Counted from the first letter of the stretch, positions 20,826 through 36,155 are shown. The stretch: 64,000 nucleotides of DNA from Meloidogyne chitwoodi (GCA_015183035.1 JACZZP010000006.1:806001-870000), one strand, 5' to 3'. Notes: a model not told the origin generated them from the sequence alone. Numbers and translations: made by a program.

Positions 20826-23800
20826 TAAATTATTAAATTAAAAAAAGAGTTATTTTTTATTAAAATAAAGTTAAAAAAAGATTAGGAATATTTATTTGAA
20901 TTTAACTTAAATTTTTTAAATAATATTTTCAAGGACATTTAAATAAAATTAATAAAAATATTTATTTTTAAAAAATAAATTAAGTGAATAAATCAATTAA
21001 AGTGTTAATTCGCTTTTATAAAAATGTAAATTAAGTTTTTTTATGTTTAACACTTTTTATTTTTACAAAAGAAAAATAGTAATGCTATAAATTATGGGAA
21101 ATCTCTACTTTTTTCTAGAAAGTAAAAAAAAATCTTTTTGATGTTATTAAATATAATTTTTAAGTATATTTATTTATTTTGTAAAAAATATTTAATTAAT
21201 TTTTACATAAAATATTAGAGAGATAAATATGGGTAATGAATATCAAGAGATTTTGCTTTGATACAACAGATATTTGATAAAAAATAAAATATAATTCTAA
21301 AAATATTTCAAATAAAAATAATATAAACTAATAATATTTATTACTCATCAAAATAAATATAAAAAAATAATTAATTCTCTATCTGTTTTTAGCCATCTAA
21401 TGTTAAAGTGAATGCAATGATGAAAATTAAAATGAATAATTAAAATATTTTTAAAAGCTAAAAGAAGTAAATATAAATAATATTTTTAAATTATTTAAAA
21501 AAATAAAAATAAATATTTCCTATTTTTTTAATTATTTTAAAATTATAAATACTATTTATTTTTGATCAATTTTAGGTAAAAATCAAATAATTTTAGAAAT
21601 CAAATAAATTCAAAATTAATTTTAATTTATTACAATAATATTCTAATATTTATTAACTTTTTTTTTTAATTTATTATTATTTAATTCTAAAAATACTTTT
21701 TATTTTTCTTTATATTTTTACGTTTATTTTCCAATCAATTTGATCTAAAAATAAAAAAATATATAATATTAAATAAAAGCATGCTTTTTTATTGGAAGAC
21801 ATATATATGTATAATAAATAACAATTGTTAAATAAACTATTTATATTTTAAAAGAAATATAAACCTTTTCTTTTTATTAAAACATTTTTTTAGTTTAATG
21901 TCCATGCAATTGAAAAAAGTAAAAACATTATTATAATTTAATTCTTTTTTTTTTTTTTAATTATAATTAAATATTGGTTAATTATTATTATTTTTGTATT
22001 ATTTATTTTTTATATTTTAATGGTAGTATTTTTAGTTATTTATTTTTTAACATTTTTTCAATAACCACACATTTTATTCTGCGCTGGAAAAATATTTAGA
22101 CATATTATCTCGAAAAGTTCCAGTTCCGACAATGGAACCACTAAACTACCAAATTGATTCATAAGGTAAATAGTTCCGGAATTGGAACAATGAACATTAA
22201 AAATGCATTTTCAGAACCGGAACTGTAAAATTCAAAAAGATGTTCTGGGACTGGACCGGTTCCAATGGAAATTTTAAAATTTCCGATCACTGATACTATC
22301 TTCTTACTTAGTTTATTTATTATAATAATCTGAAATGGGATTAATAAATAGATTTAAACTTTTTTAAATTAAATTAAAATTTGGTCTTTTAAATGGTATC
22401 TATTTAAATTTTTTAAAATATATTAATTCTTTTGAACACTAAAAATAATATTTTAATATTTAATAAAATATGCTACTATTTATTAATAATTTATTAAATA
22501 TAATTTTTACTAAAAATTTTTGGCAATTTTCTTTTATTTTATATTTATTGTTTTCTTTTAAATATAATTTAAATAATAATAACAATATAAATAAATATAT
22601 AAAAACATACAAACAAACACTTGTAGTAGTAATAATAGAGAAGAACAAATGGCCACACACTTAACAACCATCCCCTTATTTTTGGAAAATTAAAAATTCG
22701 TGCTTTTAGAGAGTTTTCCTTTTCCAAAACTAAGTTTTTATTCTTTATATTTATTTATAATTATAAGAAGAAGAAGAAATTTTATTTTTGGACTTTGACC
22801 ATTGCTTTTTAATTAATTTTATTGTTGCCAATTTCAGACAATTCTTTAATTTTTAAAATTTTTATTTTCTTGAATTTATATAATATTTAAATTATTTTTT
22901 AATATTGCTAAAATAAAAATAAAATTTAATTTTTTAGAGAATAAATATTAAAATAATTAAAATCATATGATTTTGTTTATTATAAAAATTAAACAAAAAC
23001 ACAAAATAAATAATAATATATTAAATTAACAAAATAAAAAAAATTTTTCTTTTATTTATTTATTTACATATAATTTAATTAGTTTTTTTTTATAGAAAAT
23101 AGTTGTCCTAAGCTTTCTAAGCTTTTCATGACTAATTTAAATAAGCACACATGTTTCTTTTATTTAAATAAAAAAGCAGAAAATTTTATCTTATTATCCT
23201 CATTTTTTATTATTTTACTGTTCTTTTGGCCTAAAAATCTTATTTTTTTAAATGAAAATATATAATTAATTAAATATTTATTTAACTAATTAAAATTATT
23301 ATTTATCTAATTTTTTAATATTTTAGATAAATTAAACAAAATATAAAGAGAGTTTCTTTCTTAATTTTATTTAAAATTATTTTTAAATAATTGTTAATTT
23401 TAATTATTTTTTAATTATTCTTAAATAACATTTATCTAATTTTTATTAAATTTATTAAAAATTATATTCTAATACAAAAAATATTTATTTATTTTTATTT
23501 ATTATTAAATATATCAAAATTATTTTATTTATAAATATTCTTTCGTTAAAAAAATATTTTTTTCTTTTTGAGCTAAATATTTCTTTTTTTTTTCATGCCT
23601 AGCTATCCAATATATATTTATCCTTTCCCCATTTTCTTTAAATAAATCTTCGGCAATTTATTACCTATCATTTTTCTTTTTCTTTTTACTCTTATAATCT
23701 TTATTTTTTTTCTTTTTATTATTATTTATTTTTCCACATTTTTGAATCATTTTATAAATTAATATTATTTTGTGTTTTCTCTTCATGTGCCAAATATTTA

Positions 23801-26800
23801 AAACACAAAAATATTATTATAATTACACTTTTTATATTTTTTTTAAATTATTTTTGTTTAAAAAAATAAAATTAATTTAATTAATTTTAAATACTTATAA
23901 ATTAAAAATTAAATTTTTAATTAATTTCCATACAATTTAAAAATATTAAAATTAAAAAAAATAAATCTTTGATCTCAACTATTATTATTTTAATTTTAAA
24001 AAATATTTTTATTTTATTTATTTTATTAGTTAAATTTATTTTTTTAAATATTTTTGCTAAAATTGTATATTTTTTATATTCTAAAATATTAAAATAATAT
24101 TTCTTAAATTGGCTATAATTTTTTTATTTCTTTACTCAAAAATATATTTGAAAATTATTAAGGATATTTTTGATAAAAATGTGTAATTTTCTAAAATAAA
24201 AAAATAATATTATTATTATTTTTATTAAAATATAATATTTATTTTATTTTTTTAGATTGCAAAAATTGTTATTTTTTTATTTAATAATTTTTTTAAAAAT
24301 AAATTTAAATTAAAAAAATTTTCTTTAACTCTAACTCGGCTGAACTACCAAAATTTTTTAACACTTTTATTTTTTTAAATATTTTGTGAATTATTTTTAA
24401 TTTTTATTTACTTAAAAATAGGTATTTATTAAAAACAAATTTTCTAATTTAAATTATAAATTTATATTTATTTATTTATTTTCTTTTTTTACAAAAAAGT
24501 TATCTCCAAAAATTTAAATTATATTATTTTTAAATTTATTTTAAAGAAAATAATATATAAATAACCAATTTTCAACACAAAAAACAAAATTATATTATAT
24601 TATTTATTTATTTAATAATTTTTCTTTTAAAATTTTACGCTTAAATGATCTTTTGTTTTCTTTTCTTTTATACCTACTAGTAAAGCTATATGTAAGTAAA
24701 TAAATAGTAAGTAAATAAATAGTTCATTTCTTCCTAAAAATAATAAACAAAAATTATTCGGCATTATCCTTTCTTTTTTTTTTACATGCTTGGGCAAAGC
24801 TGACCAACACTTTTAAAGAAAACATATTTTTATTTATTTTGCTTTTTATAACCTTAAATTTTCATGCTTTTATAATTTCACAATCTTTTTATTTTCTTTT
24901 TCTTCAAGGCTATTTATTTGTGTTATTATTATTATATCCGGTCAGTCTGACAGAAAATATACCTTCTTTTTTATTTTTTTAACTTTTTTATTTTTTGATT
25001 TTTAGTCTTTTAATAAACTTTAAAAATTTATTAAAATATTTATTTATAATTAATTTTTAAAAATAAATTATTTTTTATTTAATTTTTTAATATTTTATTA
25101 AAATTAAAAATTATAGAGAAATACAAAAAAATATTTAAAAAATAATCCTATTATTTAAGTATTAATTTTTTGTATTTCAAGGATTTTTTGCTTTATAATA
25201 ATATTTTATTTTAATATTTTTTCTATTCATTTTTTTTTAAATTTATTTAAAATCTCTATTTTTCTAAAAAGAAATGATTTATTTCAAAAATAAATTACTA
25301 TATTTTTGCAACAACAATTTACTTTAATTATTTTATTTTTCTCCATTTTTTGTTTAGATAATTTTTACAAAAAAATGTAATAAATTTAAAAATATTTTTT
25401 CTAAAAAAGGGGCCAATTACCAAAAAATTCCCTTAGCTTTTTTTTAATTTTTACCCTTTTGGGATGTTATTTTGCGCTTTAATTTATAAAATTTTGTTGT
25501 TTGACCACAAAATAAATAAAAAAAGAAGAGAAAAAATGCCAAAATAAAATTTTAACATTTTTCAATTTTTAGTAAAAGAAATTGAATTTTTGGGTTAAAA
25601 AGAAAAATAAAAATTTTGAAGTGGGAAAATTGTATTGAAAGATTGGGTTTTATTATTCTGAAAATTTGATTTATTTTTAATGAGTTAAAAAAATAAAAAT
25701 AAAATTTTTTTCAAATATTTTTATTTAATTTTTTTCCAAATAATTAAATAAATAAATTATTTTTTTAATCCTTTTTTTAATTAATTATAAAATATTTTCT
25801 TTTATTACTATTACATATTTTTCAATATTTATTTAAAATAATACATATTTTAATTAAATATTTTTTTACAATTTTTTTATTTTTTAAAATTAATTTTCAA
25901 ATTAATTATTTAAGTAATATTTATTTTTTTTTAATTTTTGTATTAATTTTTTATTTTATTTTTAAATTAAATTATTTTCTTTATTTGTTTAATGACTAAA
26001 GAGCTGATTTTTATTTAAAAAAGAAAATCCCATTTAATTTATTAATTAAAATATTAAATATATTTTTAATTAATTTTAAATTATTTTTTAATTTTATTTA
26101 TTTTTCAAGTGAATAAAAAACAAAAAACAATAAAATAAAAGTATTTTTCTTTATAAAAATAATTTTTAAAAATATGCTAATGTGTATATATTTATATTTT
26201 TTAATATTTTTTTTTTGCGCAAGTACGTTCATTTCCCGTCATTGTCTCAAAAACATTCAAGCGAAAAAAAAATATTTTTTCCGTTGTTTGTTATTCTCTT
26301 TGATGAGCCGCTAATATTTTTTCCGATTTTTTTAATCTAAATATGCTTCAATGAAAATATTTTATTTTTAATTAAATAATAATAATATTTTTTATTAATT
26401 TTCAATTATTTGAATTTGAATTTATAATTTTATTTTCTTAAAAATATATTAATTTATTTAAAATTTAATTATAAAAAATAATGATTATATTTTTGATTAT
26501 TTTATTTTACTTATTTATTTTTCAATTAGAATTATTTTATATTCACGCATCAAAAATAATTTTATTTATTTTATTTTTAAAAGCTTTTTAAAAGAAAATT
26601 TTTAATTATTTATTTTATTTACTTTTAAATACTAATTCCTTTTTTACAATATTTTTTTTTAATTATATTAAATTAATTTGCATTATTGGACTAACAAATT
26701 AATTAAATAAAAAAATAGCCAACATTCAAGCTAATAATTTATTCATTTTTGTTTTATAAAATTTGAGTGGACAAATAATTAATTAATAAAACATAAATAA

Positions 26801-26988
26801 ATTAATTAATATATTTTTGTTAAATATAATAATAATTTTTAAAAAATTAAAAATATAAAAAATTTTTTTTTTAATTTTCTTAATTATTTTAATTTTAAAA
26901 TAAATATTTTCTTTTTTAAATAAAAATTTTTTTAAAATAATTTAATTTTTTTAAATTATAAATTATCTCTCACTCATACAAAATATTA
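20826..26988. other. gene-poor AT-rich stretch
   Basis: About 6 kb with no exon-like frame, apart from the hAT relic listed at 22080-22291. Short islands of less AT-biased sequence occur near 24940-24965 and 26215-26330 (with GCGCAAGTACGTTCATTTCC), which could be regulatory. Nothing further is recognised. Confidence 0.5.
22080..22291. mobile_element. hAT-type MITE relic
   Basis: The block has repeated GTTCC/GGAAC words (AGTTCCAGTTCC, CCGGAACTG, GGACCGGTTCC) and ends in TTTCCGATCACTG, the complement of a CAGTGATCGG start typical of hAT-like termini. A left-end fragment of similar sequence (CAGTGATCGAAAAGTTCC) occurs at 47943. The left border here is degraded. Confidence 0.5.
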
Positions 26989-27649
26989 TTAGGTCGCGTC
27001 ATATTTAGTGTCGCTTTTCTTTTTGCTCATAAAATTTTCAATTGTTTACATAGAAATTTGAAAATTTGTACAAAAATTCTTTTAATTGTTTTCTTATGAA
27101 ACCCAAAATTTGAAATTTTTTGGTTCAATAGTTCTAAAGTTATAGCCCCAAATGTAAGGTATACTGTTTTTGATTTACACATTTAGGCCAAAAATGTGAA
27201 TTTTCTAACTTTGCGTAAATAATCCGATCGGGATAAACTAAACAGCATTCGAAAGCACATAAACAATATTTGATTTGTTCCAGAACAAGCATCTCTGTAA
27301 CTCTGTCGAACCCGGAATTCGGATTCCGACCTTTCAGAAAACCATATTGTAAGACATTGAGAACCTCCGTTTATTTGCCGTCTAATAGGGCTTTCAAAGA
27401 GCTTTCGAATGATATATAATTTGTCAATCATTTCGAAACAGTTTTCAAGGACAACATTTTTTTCTGCAGTTTGACAAGTTCGATATTTTCGATCATAACT
27501 TTAGGCCAACCGTACCAAAAAATTTAAAATTTTGGGCTTTATTAGAAAACACCTAAACAAATTCATATATAAAATTTCAAATTTCTATGTTCAAATTTGA
27601 AAATCTATAAACAAAAGAAAAAAGCGACACTAATTATGATTCGACCTAA
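26989..27649. mobile_element. TA-flanked MITE, copy 1
   Basis: A 661 bp element begins TTAGGTCG and ends CGACCTAA, with TA on both sides, as made by Tc1/mariner-type transposases. The ends share about 30 bp of inverted sequence including TTAGTGTCGCTTTT. A second copy of 664 bp lies at 58347-59010 with a few percent mismatches by eye. There is no coding capacity; open frames inside are short and not conserved in both copies. Confidence 0.9.
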
Positions 27650-30600
27650 TATTTATTTAGCAATATTAGTATATATTTAATTAATAAATACCCTTTTTTT
27701 ATTAAATGATTATGGGAAAAAATTAAATAATTATTTTTAATTTAAATAATTATTTTTTTTTAGAATTTTAATTCAAAAAGTACTTAAGGATTATGGAAAA
27801 TGAATATTAATTTTAGAAAAAAATGTTAAAATTAATTTATTTAAATCTATCAATTATTATAATTAATTAATTAAATATTTTTATAATTAATTTAAATATT
27901 TTTTAAAATTAAATAAATATTATTTTTATTAATTAATAAAAATAAATCATAAATAAATGACCAAACTCAATCTGTTATATATTTTTTATTTTTTTAAATA
28001 AAATTCAGCACATGCCATTTGGCTGTCACAGTCAATCTGTCTCCGTTTTACAACAAATATTTAATGGTATGCCTTTGATGGAAATATTTTTTATTTTTTC
28101 CTAGAAAAATGTGCCGCTGCGCGACATTTGCAAAAAATGAAATAAAAAATAATATTTCATTAATTTATTAATTTTTTTTAAATTTTAAATATTTTTTAAA
28201 ATATTTAAATTTGCATATATTTATTTATTTCAATCTTTTTTCCTTTTTTTTAAATTAATCGGAGCTTTCTCTTTTTTTTTATTTTTTAAAAAGAGGTAGT
28301 TATGTATATTTGCCGAATTGTTGCTCTTCTTCTCTTTTTATTTGTCCACTCTCTTTATTAGGGTTAAAAATAAAAACCCTCTATTTTCCCCCAACCACTT
28401 TTTTGACCATTTTTCATGACAACAAAGGCTTGCCTCGAAAAAAGAAGAAAAAAGGGAGTGTTATTGCTAATCCTTTTCTTTTCTTTTCTTCAATATAAAT
28501 ATAAATATAAAACCCTCTACAATCAACTAACTACTTTCCTCATTATATATATTTGGCCCTATAATAGCTCGACCTATTTTCCGCTTCTATTACTTTCTAA
28601 ATCTCTTTTAAATAAATGAAAAACAAATAAAAAAAGAAGATAAAAGAATTTTAATTTTAATTTTCATCTCTTCTTTATTTCTTTAATTTTAATATTTATC
28701 CCTTTTTTCAAAGTATTTTTCTTTTTTATTTTCATGACTCAACTTATTTTAATTTTTATATTTTTTTTATTATTATTTTTTGACATTAATTTCTCTAATA
28801 AATATTTATCTTTGTCAGATATATCTAATTTTTAAAAATTATAAAATAAATATTTAAATTATAACAATACATTTCTATCTGTTTTAAAATATTCTCTATT
28901 TGGTGATATTTTTATAAATTTATTAATTATTATTTATAAAATATAATTTTAATATTTATTATTTTTTTGTTTAAAAATGTTAATTTTATATTTAATATTT
29001 TAATCTTTTTACATTAAAAATAAACACACATTTTATTTTTTAATAATTATTTTTATTTTATTAAATTATTTTTTAATATTTTATTTATCACTTACTTACC
29101 TAGCTATTTTTTTTTTCTTTTTTTTTTTCATTGGACAATAAATAAATAAATATATTTATTTTTTTAACAAATTGACCAAAACACTTTTTATTTTTTAATT
29201 TACCAATGTGCTTATCTAAAATTAACATCTTTTTTATTTTTTTATTTCAGTATTTTTCTCTTGTTTTTTGACTTGACCGACATTTTTATATAAAAATATT
29301 TATGGCAAAAAAATGTTGTTGCTAAAAGTGAGATAAGCAAATACTTATACTTTAGGAATTTTTATTTAAAAAAATATAATTTAAAATATAAAGCAAAGAT
29401 TAATTTTTATTTTTTTTGTTAAATTATTTTTTTTTTTCAATATTTAAAAAAATATTTTGTTAACTTGCCAGATTATTTTCAGTATAAAAAAAAAATATTT
29501 ATATTTTTTTTCTAATTATAAAAAATTTTGTTTTATTTGGATTTTTTTATAACTAAAAATCTGACTTAAGTCAATTAAAATTTTTTAATTTAAATAATTA
29601 AATATTAATTTATTAACATTTTTTAATTATTTTTATTTTTTATAAGATTTATTCTAAAATATTATTAACAAACAAATTAAATCTAAAAAATAAACAAAAA
29701 TATATTTATTAGTTTGCTTTAAAGATTATATATATTTTTTTTTAGTTTTTTGACCTTTTAGAGTTCATTTTTATTATATTATTATTATTTCTTTTATTAT
29801 TTTAAATTTAATAAACTTGTCTTTAGTCTCCATTTTTTTATTTTAAATAAACTTTTAAATTTTTTAAAAATAATTTAACTTAATTTTTTCTTTCAAATAA
29901 TAATAAAATAATCTATGCATAAATTTAAAAAAATTATTTTTTTTACCAAAAATATATATTTAATATTTTCTGATTCACCAAAAAAAGGTAAAATATTTAA
30001 AATAAATTCTAAAATTTTGGCACTTCTTTTTTGGCTATTCTATACTCCAAAAATATTTGTTGAGACAGTAAAATTATTAAAAATGTTGTCTGCTCTAAAT
30101 GAACTTTAAAAAAATTTTTTCCTTAAATGAGTAAATGGCTTATATATATTTTATTAAATATTATTCAATTTTTAACATTTTGTTATTTTGGTTATTTTTT
30201 TTTTTTAATTTATTCATAGCTTATTTTCCTAATGAATCATTTTTTTAATAATACTTTTAAATTTAATATTTTTTTTGTGAAATTAAAAAATTGTCATCAA
30301 AAAAATTTACTAAAAAAATTTTCTTCGCTGTTTTTTTTAATTTAAGCTTTTTAATATTTTTTTATTCACAAAATTCTCCTCAACTTTTCTTCTTTTATTT
30401 GATTATTAATATTTATTTATTTTCACCGCTTTTTAAGAAAATCGTTTATTTTTTATTTTTATGAATATTAAAATTATAAATCTATTTTATAAATATTCTT
30501 TTGAGTAAATTTATTAAATAAAAAATAATAATTTAATATTAAAAATAAAATATTTTATTATTATTTATTTTATTTTTTTAAATTTTAATTTTTATTTTAA

Positions 30601-33600
30601 ATCCTTTTTGCAAATAATTTTTTATTAAAAACTTTTAAATATCTTTATATGTTCTCTTAGCTAAAGATGAAAGAGCCAATAATTAAAAAACAAAAAAAAG
30701 TTGGCAAAGACAAACACTCTTTTTTATTTATTTATTTTGTACAAAAAGCGCAAAGGCTTAGCTGTGTAGTGACTTATAAAATGTTTTGTTTAACACTTAA
30801 TAAAAAAGATCAACACACAAATTAGCATTCAAAATAAATAAAAATTATTTTCCCTTTTATCTATTACCAATAAATATATTTTTATTTTTATTTCATTTTT
30901 TTGTAAAAAATATATTAATTTATTTTATCAAAATATAGGTTTACATCTGTCCAATACAAATGAAAAAATAAGTATTTCCTTCACAATAATTTAAATAAAT
31001 AAATAAATTTCTTTTAAAAATTTAAGCTAAATCATACTTAATTTTAATAATTAAATAAATATAAATATAAATTATTTAAATTTTTATTGGAAAAAACATG
31101 CTTAAATGATTTATTTTTTCTCTAAAATACCTAACAATTTTCTTTCTCTTTATTTTATTTTTAAATTTATTTTTCACGGATATTTGTTTGAGAATACAAT
31201 TATACAAAAATATACATAAAAATAAATAAAAATAAAAAAACTTTTATTGCTTTTCCCAATAGGCGCGCAACATAACCAACATTTTCTTTCTCTCTTTCTC
31301 TCATTTTTCACTATAATTTTATTGAAAAAATAATTTTTACCTTTTTAAAAATAATATTATATTTTTAAGCTTTAAAAATATTAAAATAAATACAAAAATT
31401 AATTTTACCAAATTAATTTATAAATTTATTTTTTTAATTTATTTAATTATAAATATTCTATGAGAATATTATTTTCACAGAATTATCTTTATAATTAAAA
31501 GTTTATTAAAATTATGCCTGCTCTTAAAAATTTTTAATAAATTTTTGTTAATAAAAATCTTTCATAATTTTCTTATTATTTACTTTAATATTTAAATTAA
31601 AGTTGTGACACAGACCTTGTTTCGGATCTAGAACTAAAAATTTTAAAAATTCAAATTTTCCTGACAAAATTGGAAAACTTGGCTCAAATTGGATTCTGAG
31701 AAAAATCCAGGTGCTCAGCCACGAATTTCGAAAAGTCACAAAAATAATTTAAATAAATATATATTTTTTATTTTATTTTTTAAAACTGTTTTTCCTTTTA
31801 AATAAATTTAAATAAAAAAATTTTAAAAAAAAAGATGAGTAAACTTACAAGTTTAATTTATTTTTTCACACAACAGGTGCGCATTTTTGTAAATTTTTAA
31901 AAACAGTCAGCGTTAATTTACGGTTAAAGTTTACAAAGCAAAAAAGACATGAAGAATAATAAATTAATTTTTTTAAATTCTTTGTTCAAATGCGCATTTG
32001 TTAATTTTAAAATTATTTTTACAAATTATTATTTTTATATTTGTTAAAAAATATTTTTTAATTTTTATTCAAAGTATTTTTAAAAGACTTAAAATTAAAT
32101 AAAAAATAATATTTTTTAATTAAAAATTCTGAATATTATTATTACAATTATATTATTATAACTTTGCTAATCTAAATTTTTTATTTTCAATTTATATATA
32201 TTATATAATTGTAAATAAAATTTAAAAAAATAATATTATATTTATTTATTTATTTAAACATCTCACCCTTTTAAAATTTCTTTTTATTTTCAATTTAAAT
32301 ATTTGCATGTATTAATGTTTTTCTTCTCAAATTTCTTAGATACAAAACATTTATATTTTTCTTTATAAAAATAAAATACTAAAACCGTTCTTTATTAACA
32401 CATTTTATTTATTTTTCTCAAAAGGCTAAAAGCGGGTAAAAATTAAAACAAAAATATTTTGATATTTATTTATTTATTTATTTTAATTTATATTTATTTA
32501 ACAAATTTGTTGCGCTTTTTCTTTTCTATTTATTTTATTTATTTATATCATTTTTAAGGTCCTTATTTCTTTATTTTCTCACTCACTAGAGACTCTCCCC
32601 AACTCTTTTGGGTCAGTTGGTAACTACTAACTGATCATATTTTAAAAGAGAGATAGAGAGGATAACATTTAAATACAAACAGAAAAAGAGAGAGAAAAAA
32701 GAAAAGTTTTTAGCTTACAAATTAACTATAAATAAATAAATAATACATTTGTCTTTTAAATAAATAAAATATAAAAATATTTTTTAACTTTTGTTTTAAC
32801 CTTTTGTAAGCTTTTTGTAAAATAAATAAATATATATAGTACATACACAGCTGCAAAAATAATTATATAACAAAAATTATTTATTACTTTTATGAATATA
32901 TTTTTATTTAGTTGGTAAAAGATAAAAATAATTATTATATATTATTTTTAAATATTAATTATACAAGTTTTAATTTTTAAATTTAAAATTCTGATTATTT
33001 TTTAATTAGAATTATTTTTTGAAAATACTTAATTCTAATTATTTAAAAAAAATTTATATTTATTTTTCATAAAAAATAATTTTATTTATTTTTTGGAGAA
33101 AAAGAAAAGAAAATAATAATAATTATATTAATTGCATAACAAACATACTACAAAATATATTTTATTTTAATATATTTATTGTCCTTGATTAATATTTTTT
33201 AAATTAATTTTGTTTGTTTTTTACTTTTTTTTTCTTATCATATTGACCTTATTTTTTTATTTATTTCTGACTAGACAATAATTAATATATTAATTAATTA
33301 TTTAATTAATTAATAATCAATTAAATGATAAATTTTAATTAAATTATTTTTTATTAAATTGTTTTTTATTTAAAAATACAGAAGACATTATTGTCATCTT
33401 AGATATTTTGTAAAGTACATTTATGTAAATCTGCCTAAATTTTTATATTTTTCCTCATGCCAATGACTATTTATTTTTAGAAAAAAGCACCTGCCTCTTT
33501 AAATAGGCATTTTTAACTATCTGAAGAAAAAGGGGGCCACACACATGGCCCTATGTTGTTCCTTGTTGTGTACTCTTCTTCATTTTTGCTTCCACCACCC

Positions 33601-36155
33601 ATAACAATCATTTTTGTGTCCCATCCTTAACAATAACAACGACCATTTTTTACATAATTTTTGCTACGTTGCATTGTTAGAACGACTTGGCGTCGTCAAA
33701 ATTCCTATTTTTTATACTCTTTCTCAGTGACCCTTCCCCTTATGCCCCTAAATCGTCACTGTCCATGTTGATGAGGGAAAAACAGGGAAAAGGTTCATCC
33801 GAGGGGGGAAGCAAGTAAAAAAAGGCAAAAAATGAGCGGCAAGGCTGGGAATGAGAAAAGCGCAAGGGGGAGAGGAGTGACCAAAATGAAGAAAATAAAT
33901 ATAAGAAGGGAGAAGATGAAGAAGAAAGAAGAAGAATAGGAAGCATCGGCCAAATCCTTCTCTTTTTTTAATTCAAAATTTTGCCTTTCAATAATAAAAT
34001 ATATATTTTTATTTATTTAATTTATCCTATTTTCTTCTTTAGCTTTTTCCCCTTACTTAAGCAATAAATCCATGCACGCCATTTTTTATTTATTTGACTT
34101 ATATATCTCAACGGGAAACCTCTTAATAAATAAATAAATAAATAATCTTTTGTTCTTTTATTTGTTGACTGATTTACTTGAATTTTTTTCTTTTATTTTT
34201 TAATTATTTTTCCCTCAGGCTATTTTTTAAAATTTAAATAAATTAAAAATATTTAATCTTTTTTTGCAGAATTAATAGATCTAACACATTATATATGTAG
34301 TCCTATTTTATTTATTTTTTTATTCATCTAACAATTTCTTTATAATATTTAAAATAATATTTTTAAATATTACCATTTTTAATAATTAACTTTTTTCTTT
34401 AATTTCACTATTTTTACATTTAATTTCCGCTTTAATTATTAACTGATTGATTGGCGGATTTATTCTTTAAATATTTTCTTCCATTTATTGGAATTCTCAT
34501 GGGTTTATATTTTCATCAATTTTTACTTAAAGAAAAAGGTAAAATATTTTTCTTTGAGATTTATATTAATGATTGGCAAAAAATAAATAAATAATAATAT
34601 TATTATTATTATTATTTTGATGTTTTTAATAATGATTATAAAAAAGATATATTCATCAAATCTTTCTTTTCCATCTCTCTCATTTCTCCAAATTTCTTCT
34701 CATTAATTTTTCTACTCTCCGATCTTAAATTATTATTTTTTTCCTTATTGGCATAAGCATAAATAAATAAATAAATATAAAAATAAATAAATAAATATAT
34801 TGTCAATTGTGCAAGTATAAAATAATATTATAATAATCGGCCCGATTATAAAAACAAAAAAAGACGACTGAGGCCGATAAGGAAAAATGATTGAATGCTT
34901 AGCTTATAGCAAGTGCTAAAAGCAAAAAGGTGAAGGACGCGAAGGGCATTTTTTAACTTAAAAAACGAAGCGGAGAAAAAAATATGTGGAAAGGGACGCT
35001 TACCTATTTTTTACAGTTCTTTTTAGTTCTTCACATTTTTGTCTATATATTTTTACATTTTTTGTTGCCAACCAGTGGTTGAAATCAGAACGTTAGCTCT
35101 TTTTTTTTGTTTCTAAAATAAAGAAATATTCTCTTTTTAGTTTTTTTATAAAAATAATATTTTTTTTAAAATGTCTCAAATATTTAATTTAAATAAATTC
35201 ATAAAAAATTACTGTGTTTATTATTTATTTTAATTTTCTAAATTTATTACAATTTAAAATATTAAGTTTTTATTTTAAAAATTGATACTTTTTCAAAATA
35301 AATAAATAAATATTTTTATTAAATATTTATAAATGTCTCATATTTATATTCTTATCAGAAAATTTTATTAATTTATTTTTAGTAATAAAGTGTTATTATC
35401 TATTATTACGATTCGAAGAAAATAAAAAATACAGAAAAGATTAAAAATTATAAAATATTTTAATGCCGCCTAAAATTGAAAATTATTTAATTAAAATTAT
35501 TTTAATAAATAATTAACAAATTTATATATAATTTTTCAAATCTGTCGCATTTTTGTATTTTTATCTTTTATTTAATTTTTTAAAATTTTTATTAAAAAAT
35601 AATAATTATTTTTTCTTTTTAATTTATAAATTAAATAACTCATAAAATATATTTATTTATTTATTTTTATTTTTCATTCGAACATTTTCAATTGCTTTTC
35701 TCGGCATTTATAATAATTCTTTTCCTTTTCACAAAAATATTATATAAATAAATGTTCACAAAAATAAATAAATTATTTAAAAATTATTTTGCAATATATT
35801 TTTAAAAATAAATAAGATACGAAAATATTGATAAATAATTTATAATTATATTTAAAGTTTATTTTTAAAAAATTGATGGATTAATTTTTATAAAATAAAT
35901 AATAATTATTAATTAATTAATATTTATTTTGAACACATTTTTCTTTTTTTTATTTAATTAAAATATTTTTTTAATTTAAATTAATTTTTTTAGATTTAAT
36001 AAAATTATAAAAAATAAATAAATATTAAAATTAAACTAAAAATAAATTTTAAATAACAATAAATAATTTAAAATAATAAACAACAACAATTTATATTCAA
36101 AATAAATTATATAAATAAAATAATTTATTGTGAGGTTTTCCTCTAATTAAAAAAA
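27650..36155. other. 8.5 kb AT-rich region upstream of dystroglycan
   Basis: No coding exon is evident. Simple runs of AATA/TTTA type are frequent (for example 34125-34145 and 34757-34800). Two islands of more balanced composition stand out. One is 33520-33950, with a pyrimidine-rich then purine-rich tract. The other is 34840-35020, including GGCCGATAAGG and TGAAGGACGCGAAGGGC. These could be distal promoter or enhancer sequence for the plus-strand gene at 36156. A hairpin at 32601-32652 is listed separately. Confidence 0.4.
32601..32652. other. candidate stem-loop
   Basis: CTCTTTT at 32603 pairs with AAAAGAG near 32646, and inside it GTCAGTTGGT pairs with ACTAACTGAT (two G-U or mismatched positions) around a three-base loop. 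The result is a two-part hairpin of about 17 pairs. It may be a structured RNA or a chance palindrome in AT-rich DNA. Confidence 0.3.

Noticed and set aside
22460..22664. Overlapping open frames on both strands
   Set aside because: Low-complexity Leu/Ile/Asn runs of AT-rich DNA with no splice partners.
27183..27431. 82-codon minus-strand frame
   Set aside because: It lies inside the TA-flanked MITE and is not kept in the second copy.
28310..28619. Two overlapping plus-strand frames
   Set aside because: Pyrimidine-rich low-complexity sequence in the desert; no signal, no splice context.
29915..30109. 64-codon plus-strand frame
   Set aside because: Lys/Ile/Phe-rich chance frame without neighbouring exons.
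33740..33946. 68-codon minus-strand frame rich in Ser/Leu/Phe
   Set aside because: It comes from a purine/pyrimidine tract; the composition explains it and no exons join it.
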